Translations under genes and position numbers: made by a program | The notes under the pieces: generated by a model | Databases searched by the model: none | What the model was told of the DNA's origin: nothing | What the model saw: only the letters and a program-made list of their open reading frames with translations | Source of the DNA: Glaciihabitans sp. INWT7 | Lineage (GTDB): Bacteria; Actinomycetota; Actinomycetes; Actinomycetales; Microbacteriaceae | DNA length: 64,000 bases | NCBI RefSeq assembly: GCF_014217685.1 | Contig: NZ_CP043653.1 | Span: 1,554,419-1,618,418, forward strand | Direction: 5' to 3' | Shown: positions 45,638 to 55,149 of the stretch, in pieces | Numbering within the stretch: the stretch's first letter is position 1 | Layout of the letters: every line of letters starts with the position of its first letter

Positions 45638-45663
45638 GGGTCTGTCCTCCGGAGGATGGCGGG

Positions 45664-46590
45664 TCAGCGCACGAGAGCGAGCAGAGGGTCGATCCCGACA
45701 GCGAGGAAGAGCAGCGTGAGATAGCTGATCGAGCTGTGGAAGACCCGCATCGGCTTCACGGTGTCGTGGCGGATCGCCATGGCGTACAGGCGATGTGACT
45801 CGAACACGAACCATCCGCCTGCCAGGACGGCGACGACGGAATACAGGATCCCCATCTGGGCGACCGGGATGAGCAGGAGCGAGCAGGCCACCGTCGCCCA
45901 GGCGTAGAGCACAACCTGCAGGCCCACGACCGTGCGGCCGCGCACGACGGCGAGCATCGGCACGTTCACCGAGGCGTAATCGGCCCGATACCGCATCGAC
46001 AGTGGCCAGTAGTGGGGAGGCGTCCAGAGGAAGACGATTCCAAAGAGGATCACCGGAGTCCAGCTGAGCGAACCGGTGACGGCGGCCCAGCCGATGAGCA
46101 CGGGCATGCAGCCCGCGGCACCGCCCCAGACGATGTTCTGCGGGGTGCGGCGTTTGAGCACGAGGGTGTAGACGAGCACGTAGAACAGGATGGCGACGAG
46201 CGACAGCGCCGCGGCGAGCCAGTTGACGAGCAGCCCGAGCACCGCGATCGACGCAGCCCCGATGACCCACGCAAAGACGAAGGCCTCGCGGTCGGTAAGC
46301 TCCCCGGTGACCAGGGGACGCTTGCTCGTGCGCTTCATCACGCGATCCATGTCGCGGTCGATGTAGCAGTTGAATGCGCCGGCGGATCCGGCGCTCAGGG
46401 CACCACCGACCAGCGTCCAGAGCACGAGCCAGAGGTTGGGGATGCCGCCCTGCGCCAGGATCATGACCGGCGCGGTAGTCACAAGGAGTAGCTCGATCAC
46501 ACGCGGCTTGGTGAGGGCGAAATACGCCTTCGACTTGCGGGCAAGACCGATGTGCTCGGCCGGTTCCCGAGTCTCTACCGCTACGTCCAT
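45664..46590 (-). CDS. ctaB: Protoheme IX farnesyltransferase (heme O synthase)
   Basis: A 308-residue UbiA-family prenyltransferase that adds farnesyl to heme B, giving heme O for ctaA. The first Asp-rich motif [20 protein letters not shown] lies near 74-93, and the second Asp region near [18 protein letters not shown]; eight or nine hydrophobic helices are visible. ATG 46590 has GAGGAG 3-8 nt upstream. A -10-like TACACT (minus, 46629-46624) lies 34 nt upstream. Its product feeds the downstream ctaA, and both serve the aa3 oxidase together with SURF1. Confidence 0.96.
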   Translation of the reverse strand: MDVAVETREPAEHIGLARKSKAYFALTKPRVIELLLVTTAPVMILAQGGIPNLWLVLWTLVGGALSAGSAGAFNCYIDRDMDRVMKRTSKRPLVTGELTDREAFVFAWVIGAASIAVLGLLVNWLAAALSLVAILFYVLVYTLVLKRRTPQNIVWGGAAGCMPVLIGWAAVTGSLSWTPVILFGIVFLWTPPHYWPLSMRYRADYASVNVPMLAVVRGRTVVGLQVVLYAWATVACSLLLIPVAQMGILYSVVAVLAGGWFVFESHRLYAMAIRHDTVKPMRVFHSSISYLTLLFLAVGIDPLLALVR

Positions 46591-46623
46591 TGCTCCTCTA
46601 ACACCCGATCATCTTCGCTGATC

Positions 46624-46629
46624 AGTGTA
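46624..46629 (-). promoter_or_regulatory. -10 element of ctaB
   Basis: TACACT on the minus strand, 34 nt before the ctaB ATG, gives a short leader with a good ribosome-binding site. A clear -35 was not seen. Confidence 0.45.
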
Positions 46630-46705
46630 AGCGTCCCGGCTGGGAGCTCCTGTCAACCCCCCAGCCCCGCTGGGACGCATTCGAACGCTCGCTCACGGCT
46701 TTCTC

Positions 46706-46711
46706 TATACT
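46706..46711 (+). promoter_or_regulatory. -10 element of the tkt operon
   Basis: TATACT near the middle of the 283-nt ctaB-tkt gap, in the most AT-rich stretch there. Transcription would start near 46718, leaving a leader of about 155 nt before the tkt GTG. No known riboswitch pattern was recognised in that leader. Confidence 0.5.
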
Positions 46712-46873
46712 TAATAATGCCCGCACGCCGTGCCAACAGCCCCCGCCGACCTCATTCGTCGCTTCGGTCTGCCCACAGCCCTGCCGATGTCGTCAGGCGA
46801 GCATGTGTAATTACCTCAGGCGGTGTGACCCACCCGGGACAGACATCGTACGCAACAGAAGGGTCGAATTCTC

Positions 46874-48970
46874 GTGGCAGCTCTCCAATGGGATCCCATT
46901 GACAACACCGCCGTAGACACCGCTCGAATTCTCGCGGCGGATGCCGTCGAGAAAGTCGGGAACGGGCACCCCGGCACCGCGATGAGCCTCGCCCCCGCCG
47001 CGTACCTCCTGTTCCAAAAGGTCATGCGCCGCGACCCGAGCGACAGCACCTGGATCGGGCGCGACCGTTTCATTCTCTCGGTCGGTCACTCCTCGCTCAC
47101 CCAGTACGTGCAGTTCTATTTCGGCGGCTACGGCCTCGAACTCGACGACCTGAAGGCGCTCCGCACCTGGGGTTCCAAGACGCCCGGCCACCCGGAGTAC
47201 GGCCACACCGACGGCGTGGAGATCACTACCGGCCCGCTCGGCCAGGGCCTCTCCTCTGCCGTCGGGTTCGCTTACGCCTCCCGCTTCGAGCGCGGCCTGT
47301 TCGACCCGGACGCCGCGGAGGGCACCAGCCCATTCGACCACTACATCTACGCCATCGCCGGTGACGGGGACATGCAGGAGGGCGTCACGAGCGAGGCATC
47401 CTCCCTCGCCGGACACCAGGAGCTCGGCAACCTGATCGCGATCTACGACAGCAACCAGATCTCGATCGAGGACGACACCAATATCGCCTTCACCGAGGAC
47501 GTCAAGGCCCGCTATGAGGCGTACCACTGGCACGTCCAGATCGTCGACTGGAAGAAGAAGACGGGCCAGTACATCGAAGATGTGCAGGCGCTGAACGACG
47601 CCATCGAGGCCGCCAAGGGCGAGACCTCCAAGCCCTCCCTCATCATCCTGAAGACGATCATCGGCTGGCCGAGCCCGAAGAAGCAGAACTCGGGCAAGAT
47701 CCACGGATCGGCGCTCGGTGCCGAGGAGCTCGCCGCGGTCAAAGAGGTGCTCGGCTTCGACCCCGAGAAGACCTTCGAGGTCGCCCCCGAAGTCCTGGCC
47801 CACACCCGCAAGGCCGTCGACCGCGGCAAGGCCGCTCATGCCGAGTGGGACGCCCGGTTCGACGCCTGGGCCGTGGCAAACCCCGACCGCAAGGTGCTTC
47901 TCGACCGCATCCTCTCCGGTGACCTGCCCGAGGGCGTCGAAGAGGCTCTGCCCGTGTTCGAGGCGGGCAAGGAGGTCTCGACTCGTGCGGCCTCAGGCAA
48001 GGTGCTTAATGCACTAGGCCCGGTGATCCCGGAACTCTGGGGCGGCTCCGCCGACCTCGCAGAGTCGAACAACACCACGATCGAGGGCGCACAGTCGTTC
48101 GTGCCCGCCGAGCACTCGACCCACGAGTGGACCGGCAACAAGTACGGCCGCGTCCTGCACTTCGGCATCCGCGAGCACGCCATGGGGGCCATCCTCAACG
48201 GCATCGTCCTGCACGGGAACACCCGCCCCTTCGGCGGCACCTTCCTGATCTTCAGCGACTACATGCGTCCGGCCGTGCGCCTCGCCGCACTGATGAAGGC
48301 CCCGACGATCTACGTCTGGACCCACGACTCTGTCGCCCTGGGTGAAGATGGACCCACCCATCAGCCCATCGAGCAGCTTGCGGCCCTCCGCGCCATCCCG
48401 GATCTCGACATCGTGCGACCCGGAGACGCCAATGAGACCGCGTGGGCATGGAAGACGATCCTCGAACGCCGCAAGGGACCCGCGGGAATCGCGCTCACCC
48501 GGCAGAACATCCCCGTCTTCGAACGGGGAGACGACGTCGCCGAAGGCGAGACCTTCGCTGCGGCGAAGCATGTGGCGAAGGGGGCATACGTGCTCGCGGA
48601 GGCTCCGAACGGCACTCCCGACGTGATCTTCATCGCGACCGGCTCAGAGGTGCAGATCGCCATCGACGCCCGCGAACAGTTGAAGGCCGAGGGCATCAAT
48701 GCCCGGGTGGTGTCGGCTCCGTGCCTCGAGTGGTTCGAGGAACAGTCCGACGAATACCGCGAGTCCGTGCTCCCGAAGAGCGTGAAGGCGCGGGTTTCGA
48801 TCGAGGCGGGACGTGACCTCACCTGGCGTTCGTACGTCGGCGACGCCGGCCGCAGTGTCTCGATCGAGCACTTCGGGGCATCCGCCGACTACAAGACGCT
48901 GTTCCGCGAGTTCGGGATGACCACCGAACACGCCATCTCCGCCGCCAAGGACTCGATCGCCGCCGTCTAA
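46874..48970 (+). CDS. tkt: Transketolase
   Basis: A 698-residue thiamine-diphosphate enzyme of the non-oxidative pentose phosphate pathway. The N-terminal [16 protein letters not shown] loop, the ThDP/Mg motif [33 protein letters not shown] (GDG...N), and the central PYR domain with [16 protein letters not shown] are conserved, as is [19 protein letters not shown]. The start is GTG 46874. It opens a six-gene operon tkt-tal-pgi-zwf-opcA-pgl on the plus strand, 26 to 0 nt apart or overlapping except for two short gaps. Confidence 0.97.
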   Translation: MAALQWDPIDNTAVDTARILAADAVEKVGNGHPGTAMSLAPAAYLLFQKVMRRDPSDSTWIGRDRFILSVGHSSLTQYVQFYFGGYGLELDDLKALRTWGSKTPGHPEYGHTDGVEITTGPLGQGLSSAVGFAYASRFERGLFDPDAAEGTSPFDHYIYAIAGDGDMQEGVTSEASSLAGHQELGNLIAIYDSNQISIEDDTNIAFTEDVKARYEAYHWHVQIVDWKKKTGQYIEDVQALNDAIEAAKGETSKPSLIILKTIIGWPSPKKQNSGKIHGSALGAEELAAVKEVLGFDPEKTFEVAPEVLAHTRKAVDRGKAAHAEWDARFDAWAVANPDRKVLLDRILSGDLPEGVEEALPVFEAGKEVSTRAASGKVLNALGPVIPELWGGSADLAESNNTTIEGAQSFVPAEHSTHEWTGNKYGRVLHFGIREHAMGAILNGIVLHGNTRPFGGTFLIFSDYMRPAVRLAALMKAPTIYVWTHDSVALGEDGPTHQPIEQLAALRAIPDLDIVRPGDANETAWAWKTILERRKGPAGIALTRQNIPVFERGDDVAEGETFAAAKHVAKGAYVLAEAPNGTPDVIFIATGSEVQIAIDAREQLKAEGINARVVSAPCLEWFEEQSDEYRESVLPKSVKARVSIEAGRDLTWRSYVGDAGRSVSIEHFGASADYKTLFREFGMTTEHAISAAKDSIAAV

Positions 48971-48995
48971 GCGTCGAAAGAAAAGGAAAACGATC

Positions 48996-50123
48996 ATGAC
49001 TGAGAACACCCCCACCGCCGCCCTTTCCGCCCTCGGTACGAGCATCTGGCTCGATGACCTCTCCCGCGAGAGGATCAACTCCGGTGGCCTGCAGAAGCTG
49101 ATCGCCGAGCGCAACGTCGTCGGCGTGACCACGAACCCGACGATCTTCGCCAGTGCTCTCGCCAAGGGCGAGGCCTACGACGCACAGGTCGCCGAACTGG
49201 CGGCCGCCGGCAAGACCGTTACCGAAGCGGTCTTCGAGATCACTACCGACGACGTGGCGAGTGCGAGCGACATCTTCCGCTCGGTCTACGACTCGACCGA
49301 GGGCCGCGACGGACGCGTCTCCATCGAGGTGGAGCCAGGCTTCGCCCACGATGCGGCTGCGACTTCCGATCAGGCCAAGCAGTTGTGGGCCAAGGTCGCC
49401 CGACCGAACGCGATGATCAAGATCCCCGCGACGATCGAGGGCCTCGAGGCGATCACCGAGACCATCGGATCGGGAATCAGCGTGAACGTCACGCTGATCT
49501 TCAGCCTCGAGCGCCACCGAGAGGTCATCAACGCCTACCTGACGGGCCTCGAGAACGCCAAGGCGGCGGGCCACGACCTGTCGACGATCCACTCGGTCGC
49601 GTCGTTCTTCGTCTCCCGCGTCGACACCGAGATCAACAACAGACTCGACGCCATCGGCACTCCGGACGCCATCGCGCTGAAGAGCAAGGCAGGCATCGCA
49701 AACGCCCGCCTCGCGTACCAGGTCTTCGAGCAGGCCTTCGACAGCGAGCGGGCCAAGGGCCTCATCGCTGCGGGCGCGAACGTGCAGCGGCCGCTCTGGG
49801 CCTCCACCGGTGTGAAGGACCCGACGCTTCCCGACACCCTCTATGTCACCGAGCTGGCCGTCGCGAACGTCGTGAACACCATGCCCGAGAAGACCCTCGA
49901 GGCCACCTTCGACCACGGAGTGATCGACGGAGACCAGGTCACCGACAACTACGACGACGCGAATGCCGTGCTCGACTCGCTCGACGCCTTGGGCATCTCC
50001 TACGAAGAGGTGACTGCCCTGCTCGAGAAGGAAGGCGTGGAGAAATTCATCGTCTCCTGGAACGAGCTCCTCGACACGGTGACCGCGGCTCTCGAGTCGG
50101 CGAATGCCGAGGTGGCGAAGTGA
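48996..50123 (+). CDS. tal: Transaldolase
   Basis: A 375-residue class I aldolase of the longer actinobacterial transaldolase type, moving a dihydroxyacetone unit between sugar phosphates. The Schiff-base Lys142 lies in [30 protein letters not shown] and [10 protein letters not shown] are the N-terminal hallmarks, and [15 protein letters not shown] follows the active-site strand. AAAGGAAAA precedes ATG 48996. It overlaps pgi by 4 nt (GTGA). Confidence 0.97.
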   Translation: MTENTPTAALSALGTSIWLDDLSRERINSGGLQKLIAERNVVGVTTNPTIFASALAKGEAYDAQVAELAAAGKTVTEAVFEITTDDVASASDIFRSVYDSTEGRDGRVSIEVEPGFAHDAAATSDQAKQLWAKVARPNAMIKIPATIEGLEAITETIGSGISVNVTLIFSLERHREVINAYLTGLENAKAAGHDLSTIHSVASFFVSRVDTEINNRLDAIGTPDAIALKSKAGIANARLAYQVFEQAFDSERAKGLIAAGANVQRPLWASTGVKDPTLPDTLYVTELAVANVVNTMPEKTLEATFDHGVIDGDQVTDNYDDANAVLDSLDALGISYEEVTALLEKEGVEKFIVSWNELLDTVTAALESANAEVAK

Positions 50124-51718
50124 GCTTCGACATCGCGGTGAGCGGTGCCGCAGCAGAAGCCGTCGACCGCATCGTTCCACAACTCGTCAGTGACCTCGTC
50201 GCGTCCCGCATCGCCGACCAGGACCCCACGCTGTGGGGGACGGATGCCGAGGCGGAAGCCGGCAAGCGGCTCGGTTGGACCGAGGCTGTCGTCATCTCCG
50301 AGCCGTTGATCGACGACATCATCGCGCTCCGTGACAAGCTCCACGCCTCGGGCGTCAACCACATCGTGCTCGGCGGGATGGGCGGATCCTCGCTCGCGCC
50401 CGAGGTCATCACCCGGACCGCCGGGGTCGAACTCACCATCCTCGACTCCACGGACCCCGGACAGATCCTGGCAGCGCTTTCCGATCGCCTCGATACGACC
50501 GCGGTCGTCATCTCGTCGAAGTCCGGCTCGACGCTCGAGACGGCCAGCCAGCGCAAGTCCTACGAAGAGGCCTTCCACGGCATCGGCATCGACCCGGCCG
50601 AGAGGATCGTCGTCGTCACCGACCCGGGTTCACCGCTGGATGCCTCCGCCCGCGCGGCCGGATACCGCGTGTTCAACGCCGACCCGAACGTCGGGGGCCG
50701 CTACTCGGCGCTCACCGCCTTCGGTCTCGTGCCGTCCGGCCTCGCCGGAGTGGACATCCGTGCGCTCCTGGCCGAAGCATCCGCCGTCACCGGCCAACTG
50801 ATGGTCGACCAGGTCGACAACCCGGGTCTTATCCTCGGCGCCGCCATCGCAGGGACCGTGCCGCTCAAGGACAAGGTCGGGATCGTCGCAGACGGCACCT
50901 ACATCGTCGGGTTCGGCGACTGGGTCGAGCAGTTGATTGCGGAATCCACCGGCAAGAGCGGCAAGGGCCTGCTCCCCGTCGTGCTCGACCTGCACTCCCC
51001 CGAGCTCACCGAGAACCTCGCCGACGTGCAGATCGTGCGCCTGGTCGAGAGCGCCAGAGCCACCAAAGAGGTGCGCGACGGCGAGATTGAGATCAGTGGA
51101 ACCCTCGGCGCGCAGATGCTCGTCTGGGAATATGCGGTCGCCGTGGCCGGCCGACTCCTCGGCATCGATCCCTTCGACCAGCCGGACGTCGAATCAGCCA
51201 AGATCGCGACCCGCGCCCTTCTGGACTCGCGCCCCGAACCCATCGCGCCCGCGTTCACCGCAGACGGCATCGAGGTGCGGGGATCGACCGAGCTCCTCGG
51301 CGGCGCGGATTCCGTGTCCGCCGCGATCGACGCGCTCCTCGCGCAGATCGGTGCCGATGGGTACCTTGCGGTTCAGGCCTACGTCGACCGCCACGCGAAC
51401 CACGGGCTCGCGAAGCTGCGCGACTTGCTCGCCGAGAAGACCGGTCGCCCGGTGACCTTCGGTTGGGGTCCGCGATTCCTGCACTCGACCGGCCAGTACC
51501 ACAAGGGTGGACCGGCGACCGGAGTCTTCCTGCAGATCACCGCGACGGCTCCGGCCGACCTGGAGATCCCGGACAGCCCGTTCTCCTACGGCTATCTCAT
51601 CCAGGCGCAGGCGGCCGGTGATGCCAGCGTGCTCGCCGACCACGGTCGACCGGTACTCACCCTGACCCTCACAGACCCGGCACAGGATCTCGCGACGCTC
51701 TTCAGCGCCATCGCCTGA
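50120..51718 (+). CDS. pgi: Glucose-6-phosphate isomerase
   Basis: A 532-residue cytosolic isomerase joining glycolysis with the pentose phosphate route. It belongs to the actinobacterial type: [23 protein letters not shown] in the sugar-phosphate site, [19 protein letters not shown] and the C-terminal [29 protein letters not shown]. The GTG start at 50120 overlaps the tal stop. Having pgi inside the tkt-tal-zwf-opcA-pgl operon differs from Corynebacterium and Mycobacterium, where it lies elsewhere, and lets glucose-6-phosphate be partitioned by one transcript. Confidence 0.94.
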   Translation: MSFDIAVSGAAAEAVDRIVPQLVSDLVASRIADQDPTLWGTDAEAEAGKRLGWTEAVVISEPLIDDIIALRDKLHASGVNHIVLGGMGGSSLAPEVITRTAGVELTILDSTDPGQILAALSDRLDTTAVVISSKSGSTLETASQRKSYEEAFHGIGIDPAERIVVVTDPGSPLDASARAAGYRVFNADPNVGGRYSALTAFGLVPSGLAGVDIRALLAEASAVTGQLMVDQVDNPGLILGAAIAGTVPLKDKVGIVADGTYIVGFGDWVEQLIAESTGKSGKGLLPVVLDLHSPELTENLADVQIVRLVESARATKEVRDGEIEISGTLGAQMLVWEYAVAVAGRLLGIDPFDQPDVESAKIATRALLDSRPEPIAPAFTADGIEVRGSTELLGGADSVSAAIDALLAQIGADGYLAVQAYVDRHANHGLAKLRDLLAEKTGRPVTFGWGPRFLHSTGQYHKGGPATGVFLQITATAPADLEIPDSPFSYGYLIQAQAAGDASVLADHGRPVLTLTLTDPAQDLATLFSAIA

Positions 51719-51730
51719 GTCCCCGCCGAA

Positions 51731-51756
51731 TCTCGATACGAACTCGCTAGGAGTCG
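51731..51756. repeat. Possible remnant of the palindromic family repeat in the zwf leader
   Basis: TCTCGATACG at 51731-51740, then CTCGCTAGGAGTCGA at 51743-51757, resemble the two ends of the element at 15042 and 37852 with the middle deleted. The AGGAG within it is the ribosome-binding site of zwf. The match is short and may be chance. Confidence 0.4.
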
Positions 51757-51757
51757 A

Positions 51758-53299
51758 ATGTCCCCGGTGGAAATCACGCCGGAGTTCAACCCGCTGAGGT
51801 TGCCCTCCGACCGCCGTCTCAACAGGATCGCCGGGCCGAGCGCCCTGATCATCTTCGGAGTGACGGGTGACCTCGCCCGCAAGAAGCTGATGCCGGCGGT
51901 CTATGACCTCGCAAACCGCGGCCTGCTCCCGCCGGGATTCGCGCTGGTCGGGTTCGCGCGAAGGGACTGGGTCGATCAGGACTTCGCCCAAGTCGTGCAC
52001 GACGCGGTCGAGCAGTATGCCCGCACCCCTTTCGACGAGGACGTGTGGAAGCAGCTGGCCGAGGGCATCCGTTTCGTCCAGGGCGAATTCGATGACGACA
52101 AGGCCTTCGCCGAGCTCAAGAACACTCTCGAAGAGCTCGACGAGACCCGCGGCACGATGGGCAACCACGCCTTCTACCTCTCGATTCCGCCCAAGTCGTT
52201 CCCGCAGGTAACCGAGCAGCTTCGGCGCTCCGGACTGGCCGACGAGGTGGATGGCGCGTGGCGTCGAGTCGTGATCGAGAAGCCCTTCGGCAGCGACCTC
52301 AAGACCGCCCGCGAACTCAACGACGTAGTCGAATCGGTGTTCCCCGCGGACTCCGTGTTCCGCATCGACCACTACCTCGGCAAGGAGACGGTCCAGAACA
52401 TTCTGGCCCTCCGTTTCGCCAACCAGCTCTACGAGCCCATCTGGAATGCCAACTACGTCGACCACGTGCAAATCACCATGGCCGAGGACATCGGCGTCGG
52501 CGGCCGGGCGGGATATTACGACGGTATCGGCGCCGCGCGCGACGTCATCCAGAACCACCTCCTCCAGCTCCTGGCCCTCACGGCGATGGAAGAGCCCGTC
52601 TCTTTCGCGGCGAAGGACCTCCGTGCCGAGAAGGAGAAGGTGCTCTCGGCCATCCGACTGCCGAAGGACCTCTCGAACTCGACAGCTCGCGGCCAGTACG
52701 CCAGCGGCTGGCAGGGCGGCGAGAAAGTGGTCGGATTCCTTGAGGAAGACGGCATGAATCCGCAGTCCCTCACCGAGACCTTCGCGGCCATCCGCCTCGA
52801 CATCGGCACGCGCCGCTGGGCGGGAGTGCCCTTCTATCTTCGCGCGGGAAAGCGCCTCGGGCGTCGGGTCACCGAGATCGCGGTGGTGTTCAAGCGGGCG
52901 CCGCAGTATCTGTTCGCCGAGAGCCAGACCTCTGCACTCGGCCAGAACGCCCTCGTCATCCGTGTGCAGCCGGACGAAGGGGTGACGATCCGGTTCGGAT
53001 CGAAGGTGCCCGGGGCCGGAATGCAGGTGCGCGACGTGACCATGGACTTCGGCTACGGCCACGCCTTCACCGAGGCGAGCCCGGAGGCCTACGAGCGCCT
53101 CATCCTCGACGTCTTGCTCGGCGACCCACCGCTGTTCCCCCGCCACCAGGAGGTGGAACTCAGTTGGATGATCCTCGACCCGATCGAGGAGTTCTGGGCC
53201 ACCCAGGGTCAGCCGGAGCAGTACCGCCCCGGCACCTGGGGTCCGAAGTCCGCCGACGACCTTCTCGCCCGCGACGGCCGCGTCTGGCGACGCCCGTGA
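51758..53299 (+). CDS. zwf: Glucose-6-phosphate 1-dehydrogenase
   Basis: A 513-residue NADP-dependent enzyme starting the oxidative pentose phosphate pathway and the main source of NADPH. The cofactor loop is IFGVTGDLARKKLMPAVYDL, the catalytic substrate motif RIDHYLGKETVQNI holds the active-site His and Lys, and VVIEKPFGSDLKTA is conserved. ATG 51758 has AGGAG 5 nt upstream. It works with the OpcA protein encoded next, which in actinobacteria is needed for full activity. Confidence 0.97.
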   Translation: MSPVEITPEFNPLRLPSDRRLNRIAGPSALIIFGVTGDLARKKLMPAVYDLANRGLLPPGFALVGFARRDWVDQDFAQVVHDAVEQYARTPFDEDVWKQLAEGIRFVQGEFDDDKAFAELKNTLEELDETRGTMGNHAFYLSIPPKSFPQVTEQLRRSGLADEVDGAWRRVVIEKPFGSDLKTARELNDVVESVFPADSVFRIDHYLGKETVQNILALRFANQLYEPIWNANYVDHVQITMAEDIGVGGRAGYYDGIGAARDVIQNHLLQLLALTAMEEPVSFAAKDLRAEKEKVLSAIRLPKDLSNSTARGQYASGWQGGEKVVGFLEEDGMNPQSLTETFAAIRLDIGTRRWAGVPFYLRAGKRLGRRVTEIAVVFKRAPQYLFAESQTSALGQNALVIRVQPDEGVTIRFGSKVPGAGMQVRDVTMDFGYGHAFTEASPEAYERLILDVLLGDPPLFPRHQEVELSWMILDPIEEFWATQGQPEQYRPGTWGPKSADDLLARDGRVWRRP

Positions 53300-53321
53300 T
53301 CATCACAGTCTGGAGTCGTTC

Positions 53322-54296
53322 ATGATCGTCGACCTTCCCAACACCACCACGAGCCAGATCTCGAAGACTCTCGTCAAGATCCGAGAGGAAGGCGGCGCCG
53401 TCGCGCTCGGGCGCGTTCTCACCCTGGTGATCTCCACGAATCTCGGACACGAGGAGGAGGCGATCGAGGCCGCGAATGACGCGTCCCGCGAGCATCCGAT
53501 GCGCGTGATCGTCATCTCTACCGGTCCCGACGGAGCCGCGGTAGCGGACACGGCACGGCTCGACGCCCAGATCCGTGTCGGCGGAGACGCTGGCGCCAGC
53601 GAAGTGGTCGTGCTCAAGGCCTACGGCGACACCGCCTCGGACGAGGAGGGGCTCGTCACGGGACTCCTGCTTCCCGACGCACCCGTCGTCGCCTGGTGGC
53701 CGGGAGAGGCCCCGGAGATCGTCTCCAAATCCCCCCTGGGGCGCATCGCCCAGCGTCGGATCACGGATGCCGCGGCACAGAGCGATCCGCGAGGATTTCT
53801 GAACCACCTCTCGCGCACCTACAGCCCGGGCGACACCGACTTCTCCTGGACGCGCCTCACACTCTGGCGCGCACAGCTCGCCGCCGTGCTCGACCAGCCG
53901 CCCTATGAACCCATCACCGGTGTCGAGGTGCACGGCGCCCCGGACTCCCCATCGACCGGGTTGCTTGCGGCCTGGTTGCAGATGCAGCTCGAGGTTCCGG
54001 CACGTCACGAGCTCGTGACGCCCTCTCACGGTTCGAGCGGAATCCAGGGGGTGCGGCTCCACCGGGCCTCCGGAGTGATCGAGCTCGAACGCACGCACAC
54101 GAATATCGTCACGCTCGTTCAGCCCAACCAGCCCGTGCATGACATCTCTCTCATCCGTCGCAGTCTGCGTGACTGCCTGGCCGAGGAGCTGCGTCGCCTC
54201 GACCCCGACGACCTGTTCGGGGCGGTGATCCAGCACGGTCTGGCGGAGCTGGATGCGCCGACAGTCACCGGATCCATCACGGTGCCCGAAGCATGA
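53322..54296 (+). CDS. opcA: Glucose-6-phosphate dehydrogenase assembly protein OpcA
   Basis: A 324-residue actinobacterial/cyanobacterial protein that binds and activates glucose-6-phosphate dehydrogenase; redox-active in cyanobacteria, but no conserved cysteine pair is visible here. Family traits are the start MIVDLPNTTTSQISKTLVKIREEGGAVALGRVLTLVI, the LLPDAPVVAWWPGEAPE motif, and DFSWTRLTLWRAQLAAVLDQPP. It lies 22 nt after zwf and overlaps pgl by 4 nt, the usual order. Confidence 0.95.
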   Translation: MIVDLPNTTTSQISKTLVKIREEGGAVALGRVLTLVISTNLGHEEEAIEAANDASREHPMRVIVISTGPDGAAVADTARLDAQIRVGGDAGASEVVVLKAYGDTASDEEGLVTGLLLPDAPVVAWWPGEAPEIVSKSPLGRIAQRRITDAAAQSDPRGFLNHLSRTYSPGDTDFSWTRLTLWRAQLAAVLDQPPYEPITGVEVHGAPDSPSTGLLAAWLQMQLEVPARHELVTPSHGSSGIQGVRLHRASGVIELERTHTNIVTLVQPNQPVHDISLIRRSLRDCLAEELRRLDPDDLFGAVIQHGLAELDAPTVTGSITVPEA

Positions 54297-55063
54297 GCAA
54301 CGCCCGACGCGTGCTCGTGCACGCGGACAAGAAGGCTCTCGCCGGCTCGGTCGCGGCTCGCTTCATCACCAAGGTGGTCGATCTGCTCGACCAGCAGCCG
54401 CGCGTGAACATCGCGCTCACGGGCGGTACCGTCGGCAGCGCGGTTCTCCAGGCGATCAGCGAATCTCCCGCACGGGACAGCATCGACTGGTCACGGGTGG
54501 TGCTCTGGTGGAGCGACGAGCGCTGGCTGCCGAAGGGCGACGCCGAACGCAACGACACCCAGGCGCGAGCGGCTCTCCTCGACCACGTCGCGCTCCGCCC
54601 GGAGAACATCCACTGGTGTGCCGCGTCGGATTCGGGCCTCAGCCTCGATGATGCCGCGACCGCCTACGCCGAGGAGCTCGCGGATGCCGCGGAAGAGGGC
54701 CGTGACACGCCTCGATTCGACATCCTGTTCCTCGGGGTCGGGCCGGACGGGCACGTGGCGTCGCTGTTCCCGGATGCCCCGGGCATCCGTGTCACCGAAG
54801 GTTCGGTCATCGCTGTGCGCAACTCCCCCAAGCCGCCACCCGAGCGCCTCAGCCTCACACTGCCGGTGATCAACAGTGCGGACCGTATCTGGCTTGCGCT
54901 GTCCGGCCCGGACAAGGCCTCCGCCCTTGGACTCGCCCTCGCCGGAGCGAGCACCTGGGAGGTGCCGGTCGCCGGTGTCGAAGGACGCTTGCGCACGGTC
55001 TTCTTCGTCGACCAAGAGGCGGCAGCCGAGGTTCCGGAAGACCTCATCGCTGCGGAGTACTGA
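54293..55063 (+). CDS. pgl: 6-phosphogluconolactonase
   Basis: A 256-residue DevB/Pgl-type lactonase hydrolysing the product of zwf. Signature segments are NIALTGGTVGSAVLQAI, VVLWWSDERWLPKGDAERN, LFLGVGPDGHVASLFPDAP and VNSADRIWLALSGPDKA. It overlaps opcA (ATGA) and is the last gene of the pentose phosphate operon. A 6-phosphogluconate dehydrogenase gene is not in the window. The stop is followed at once by an inverted repeat and then the 94-bp repeat array. Confidence 0.96.
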   Translation: MSNARRVLVHADKKALAGSVAARFITKVVDLLDQQPRVNIALTGGTVGSAVLQAISESPARDSIDWSRVVLWWSDERWLPKGDAERNDTQARAALLDHVALRPENIHWCAASDSGLSLDDAATAYAEELADAAEEGRDTPRFDILFLGVGPDGHVASLFPDAPGIRVTEGSVIAVRNSPKPPPERLSLTLPVINSADRIWLALSGPDKASALGLALAGASTWEVPVAGVEGRLRTVFFVDQEAAAEVPEDLIAAEY

Positions 55064-55066
55064 CGG

Positions 55067-55140
55067 CGGCGTTGGCCTAGCGCTCGCTTCGCAGGCTGTC
55101 TCGCTGAGGTCGTCCCGGATGGGGTATTCCGCCAACGCCG
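55067..55140. repeat. Long inverted repeat directly after pgl
   Basis: CGGCGTTGGC (55067-55076) and GCCAACGCCG (55131-55140) form a perfect 10-bp stem around 54 nt that can fold further. It is probably the pgl terminator or a REP-like element; it borders the tandem array. Confidence 0.7.
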
Positions 55141-55149
55141 GATCGGGCG

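Noticed and set aside
46718-46873. A riboswitch in the tkt leader
   Set aside because: The 155-nt leader has no conserved box I could match to a known class, and no clear terminator or anti-terminator pair.
51194-53146. A 650-codon minus-strand open frame
   Set aside because: Antisense to pgi and zwf; no motif or ribosome-binding site.
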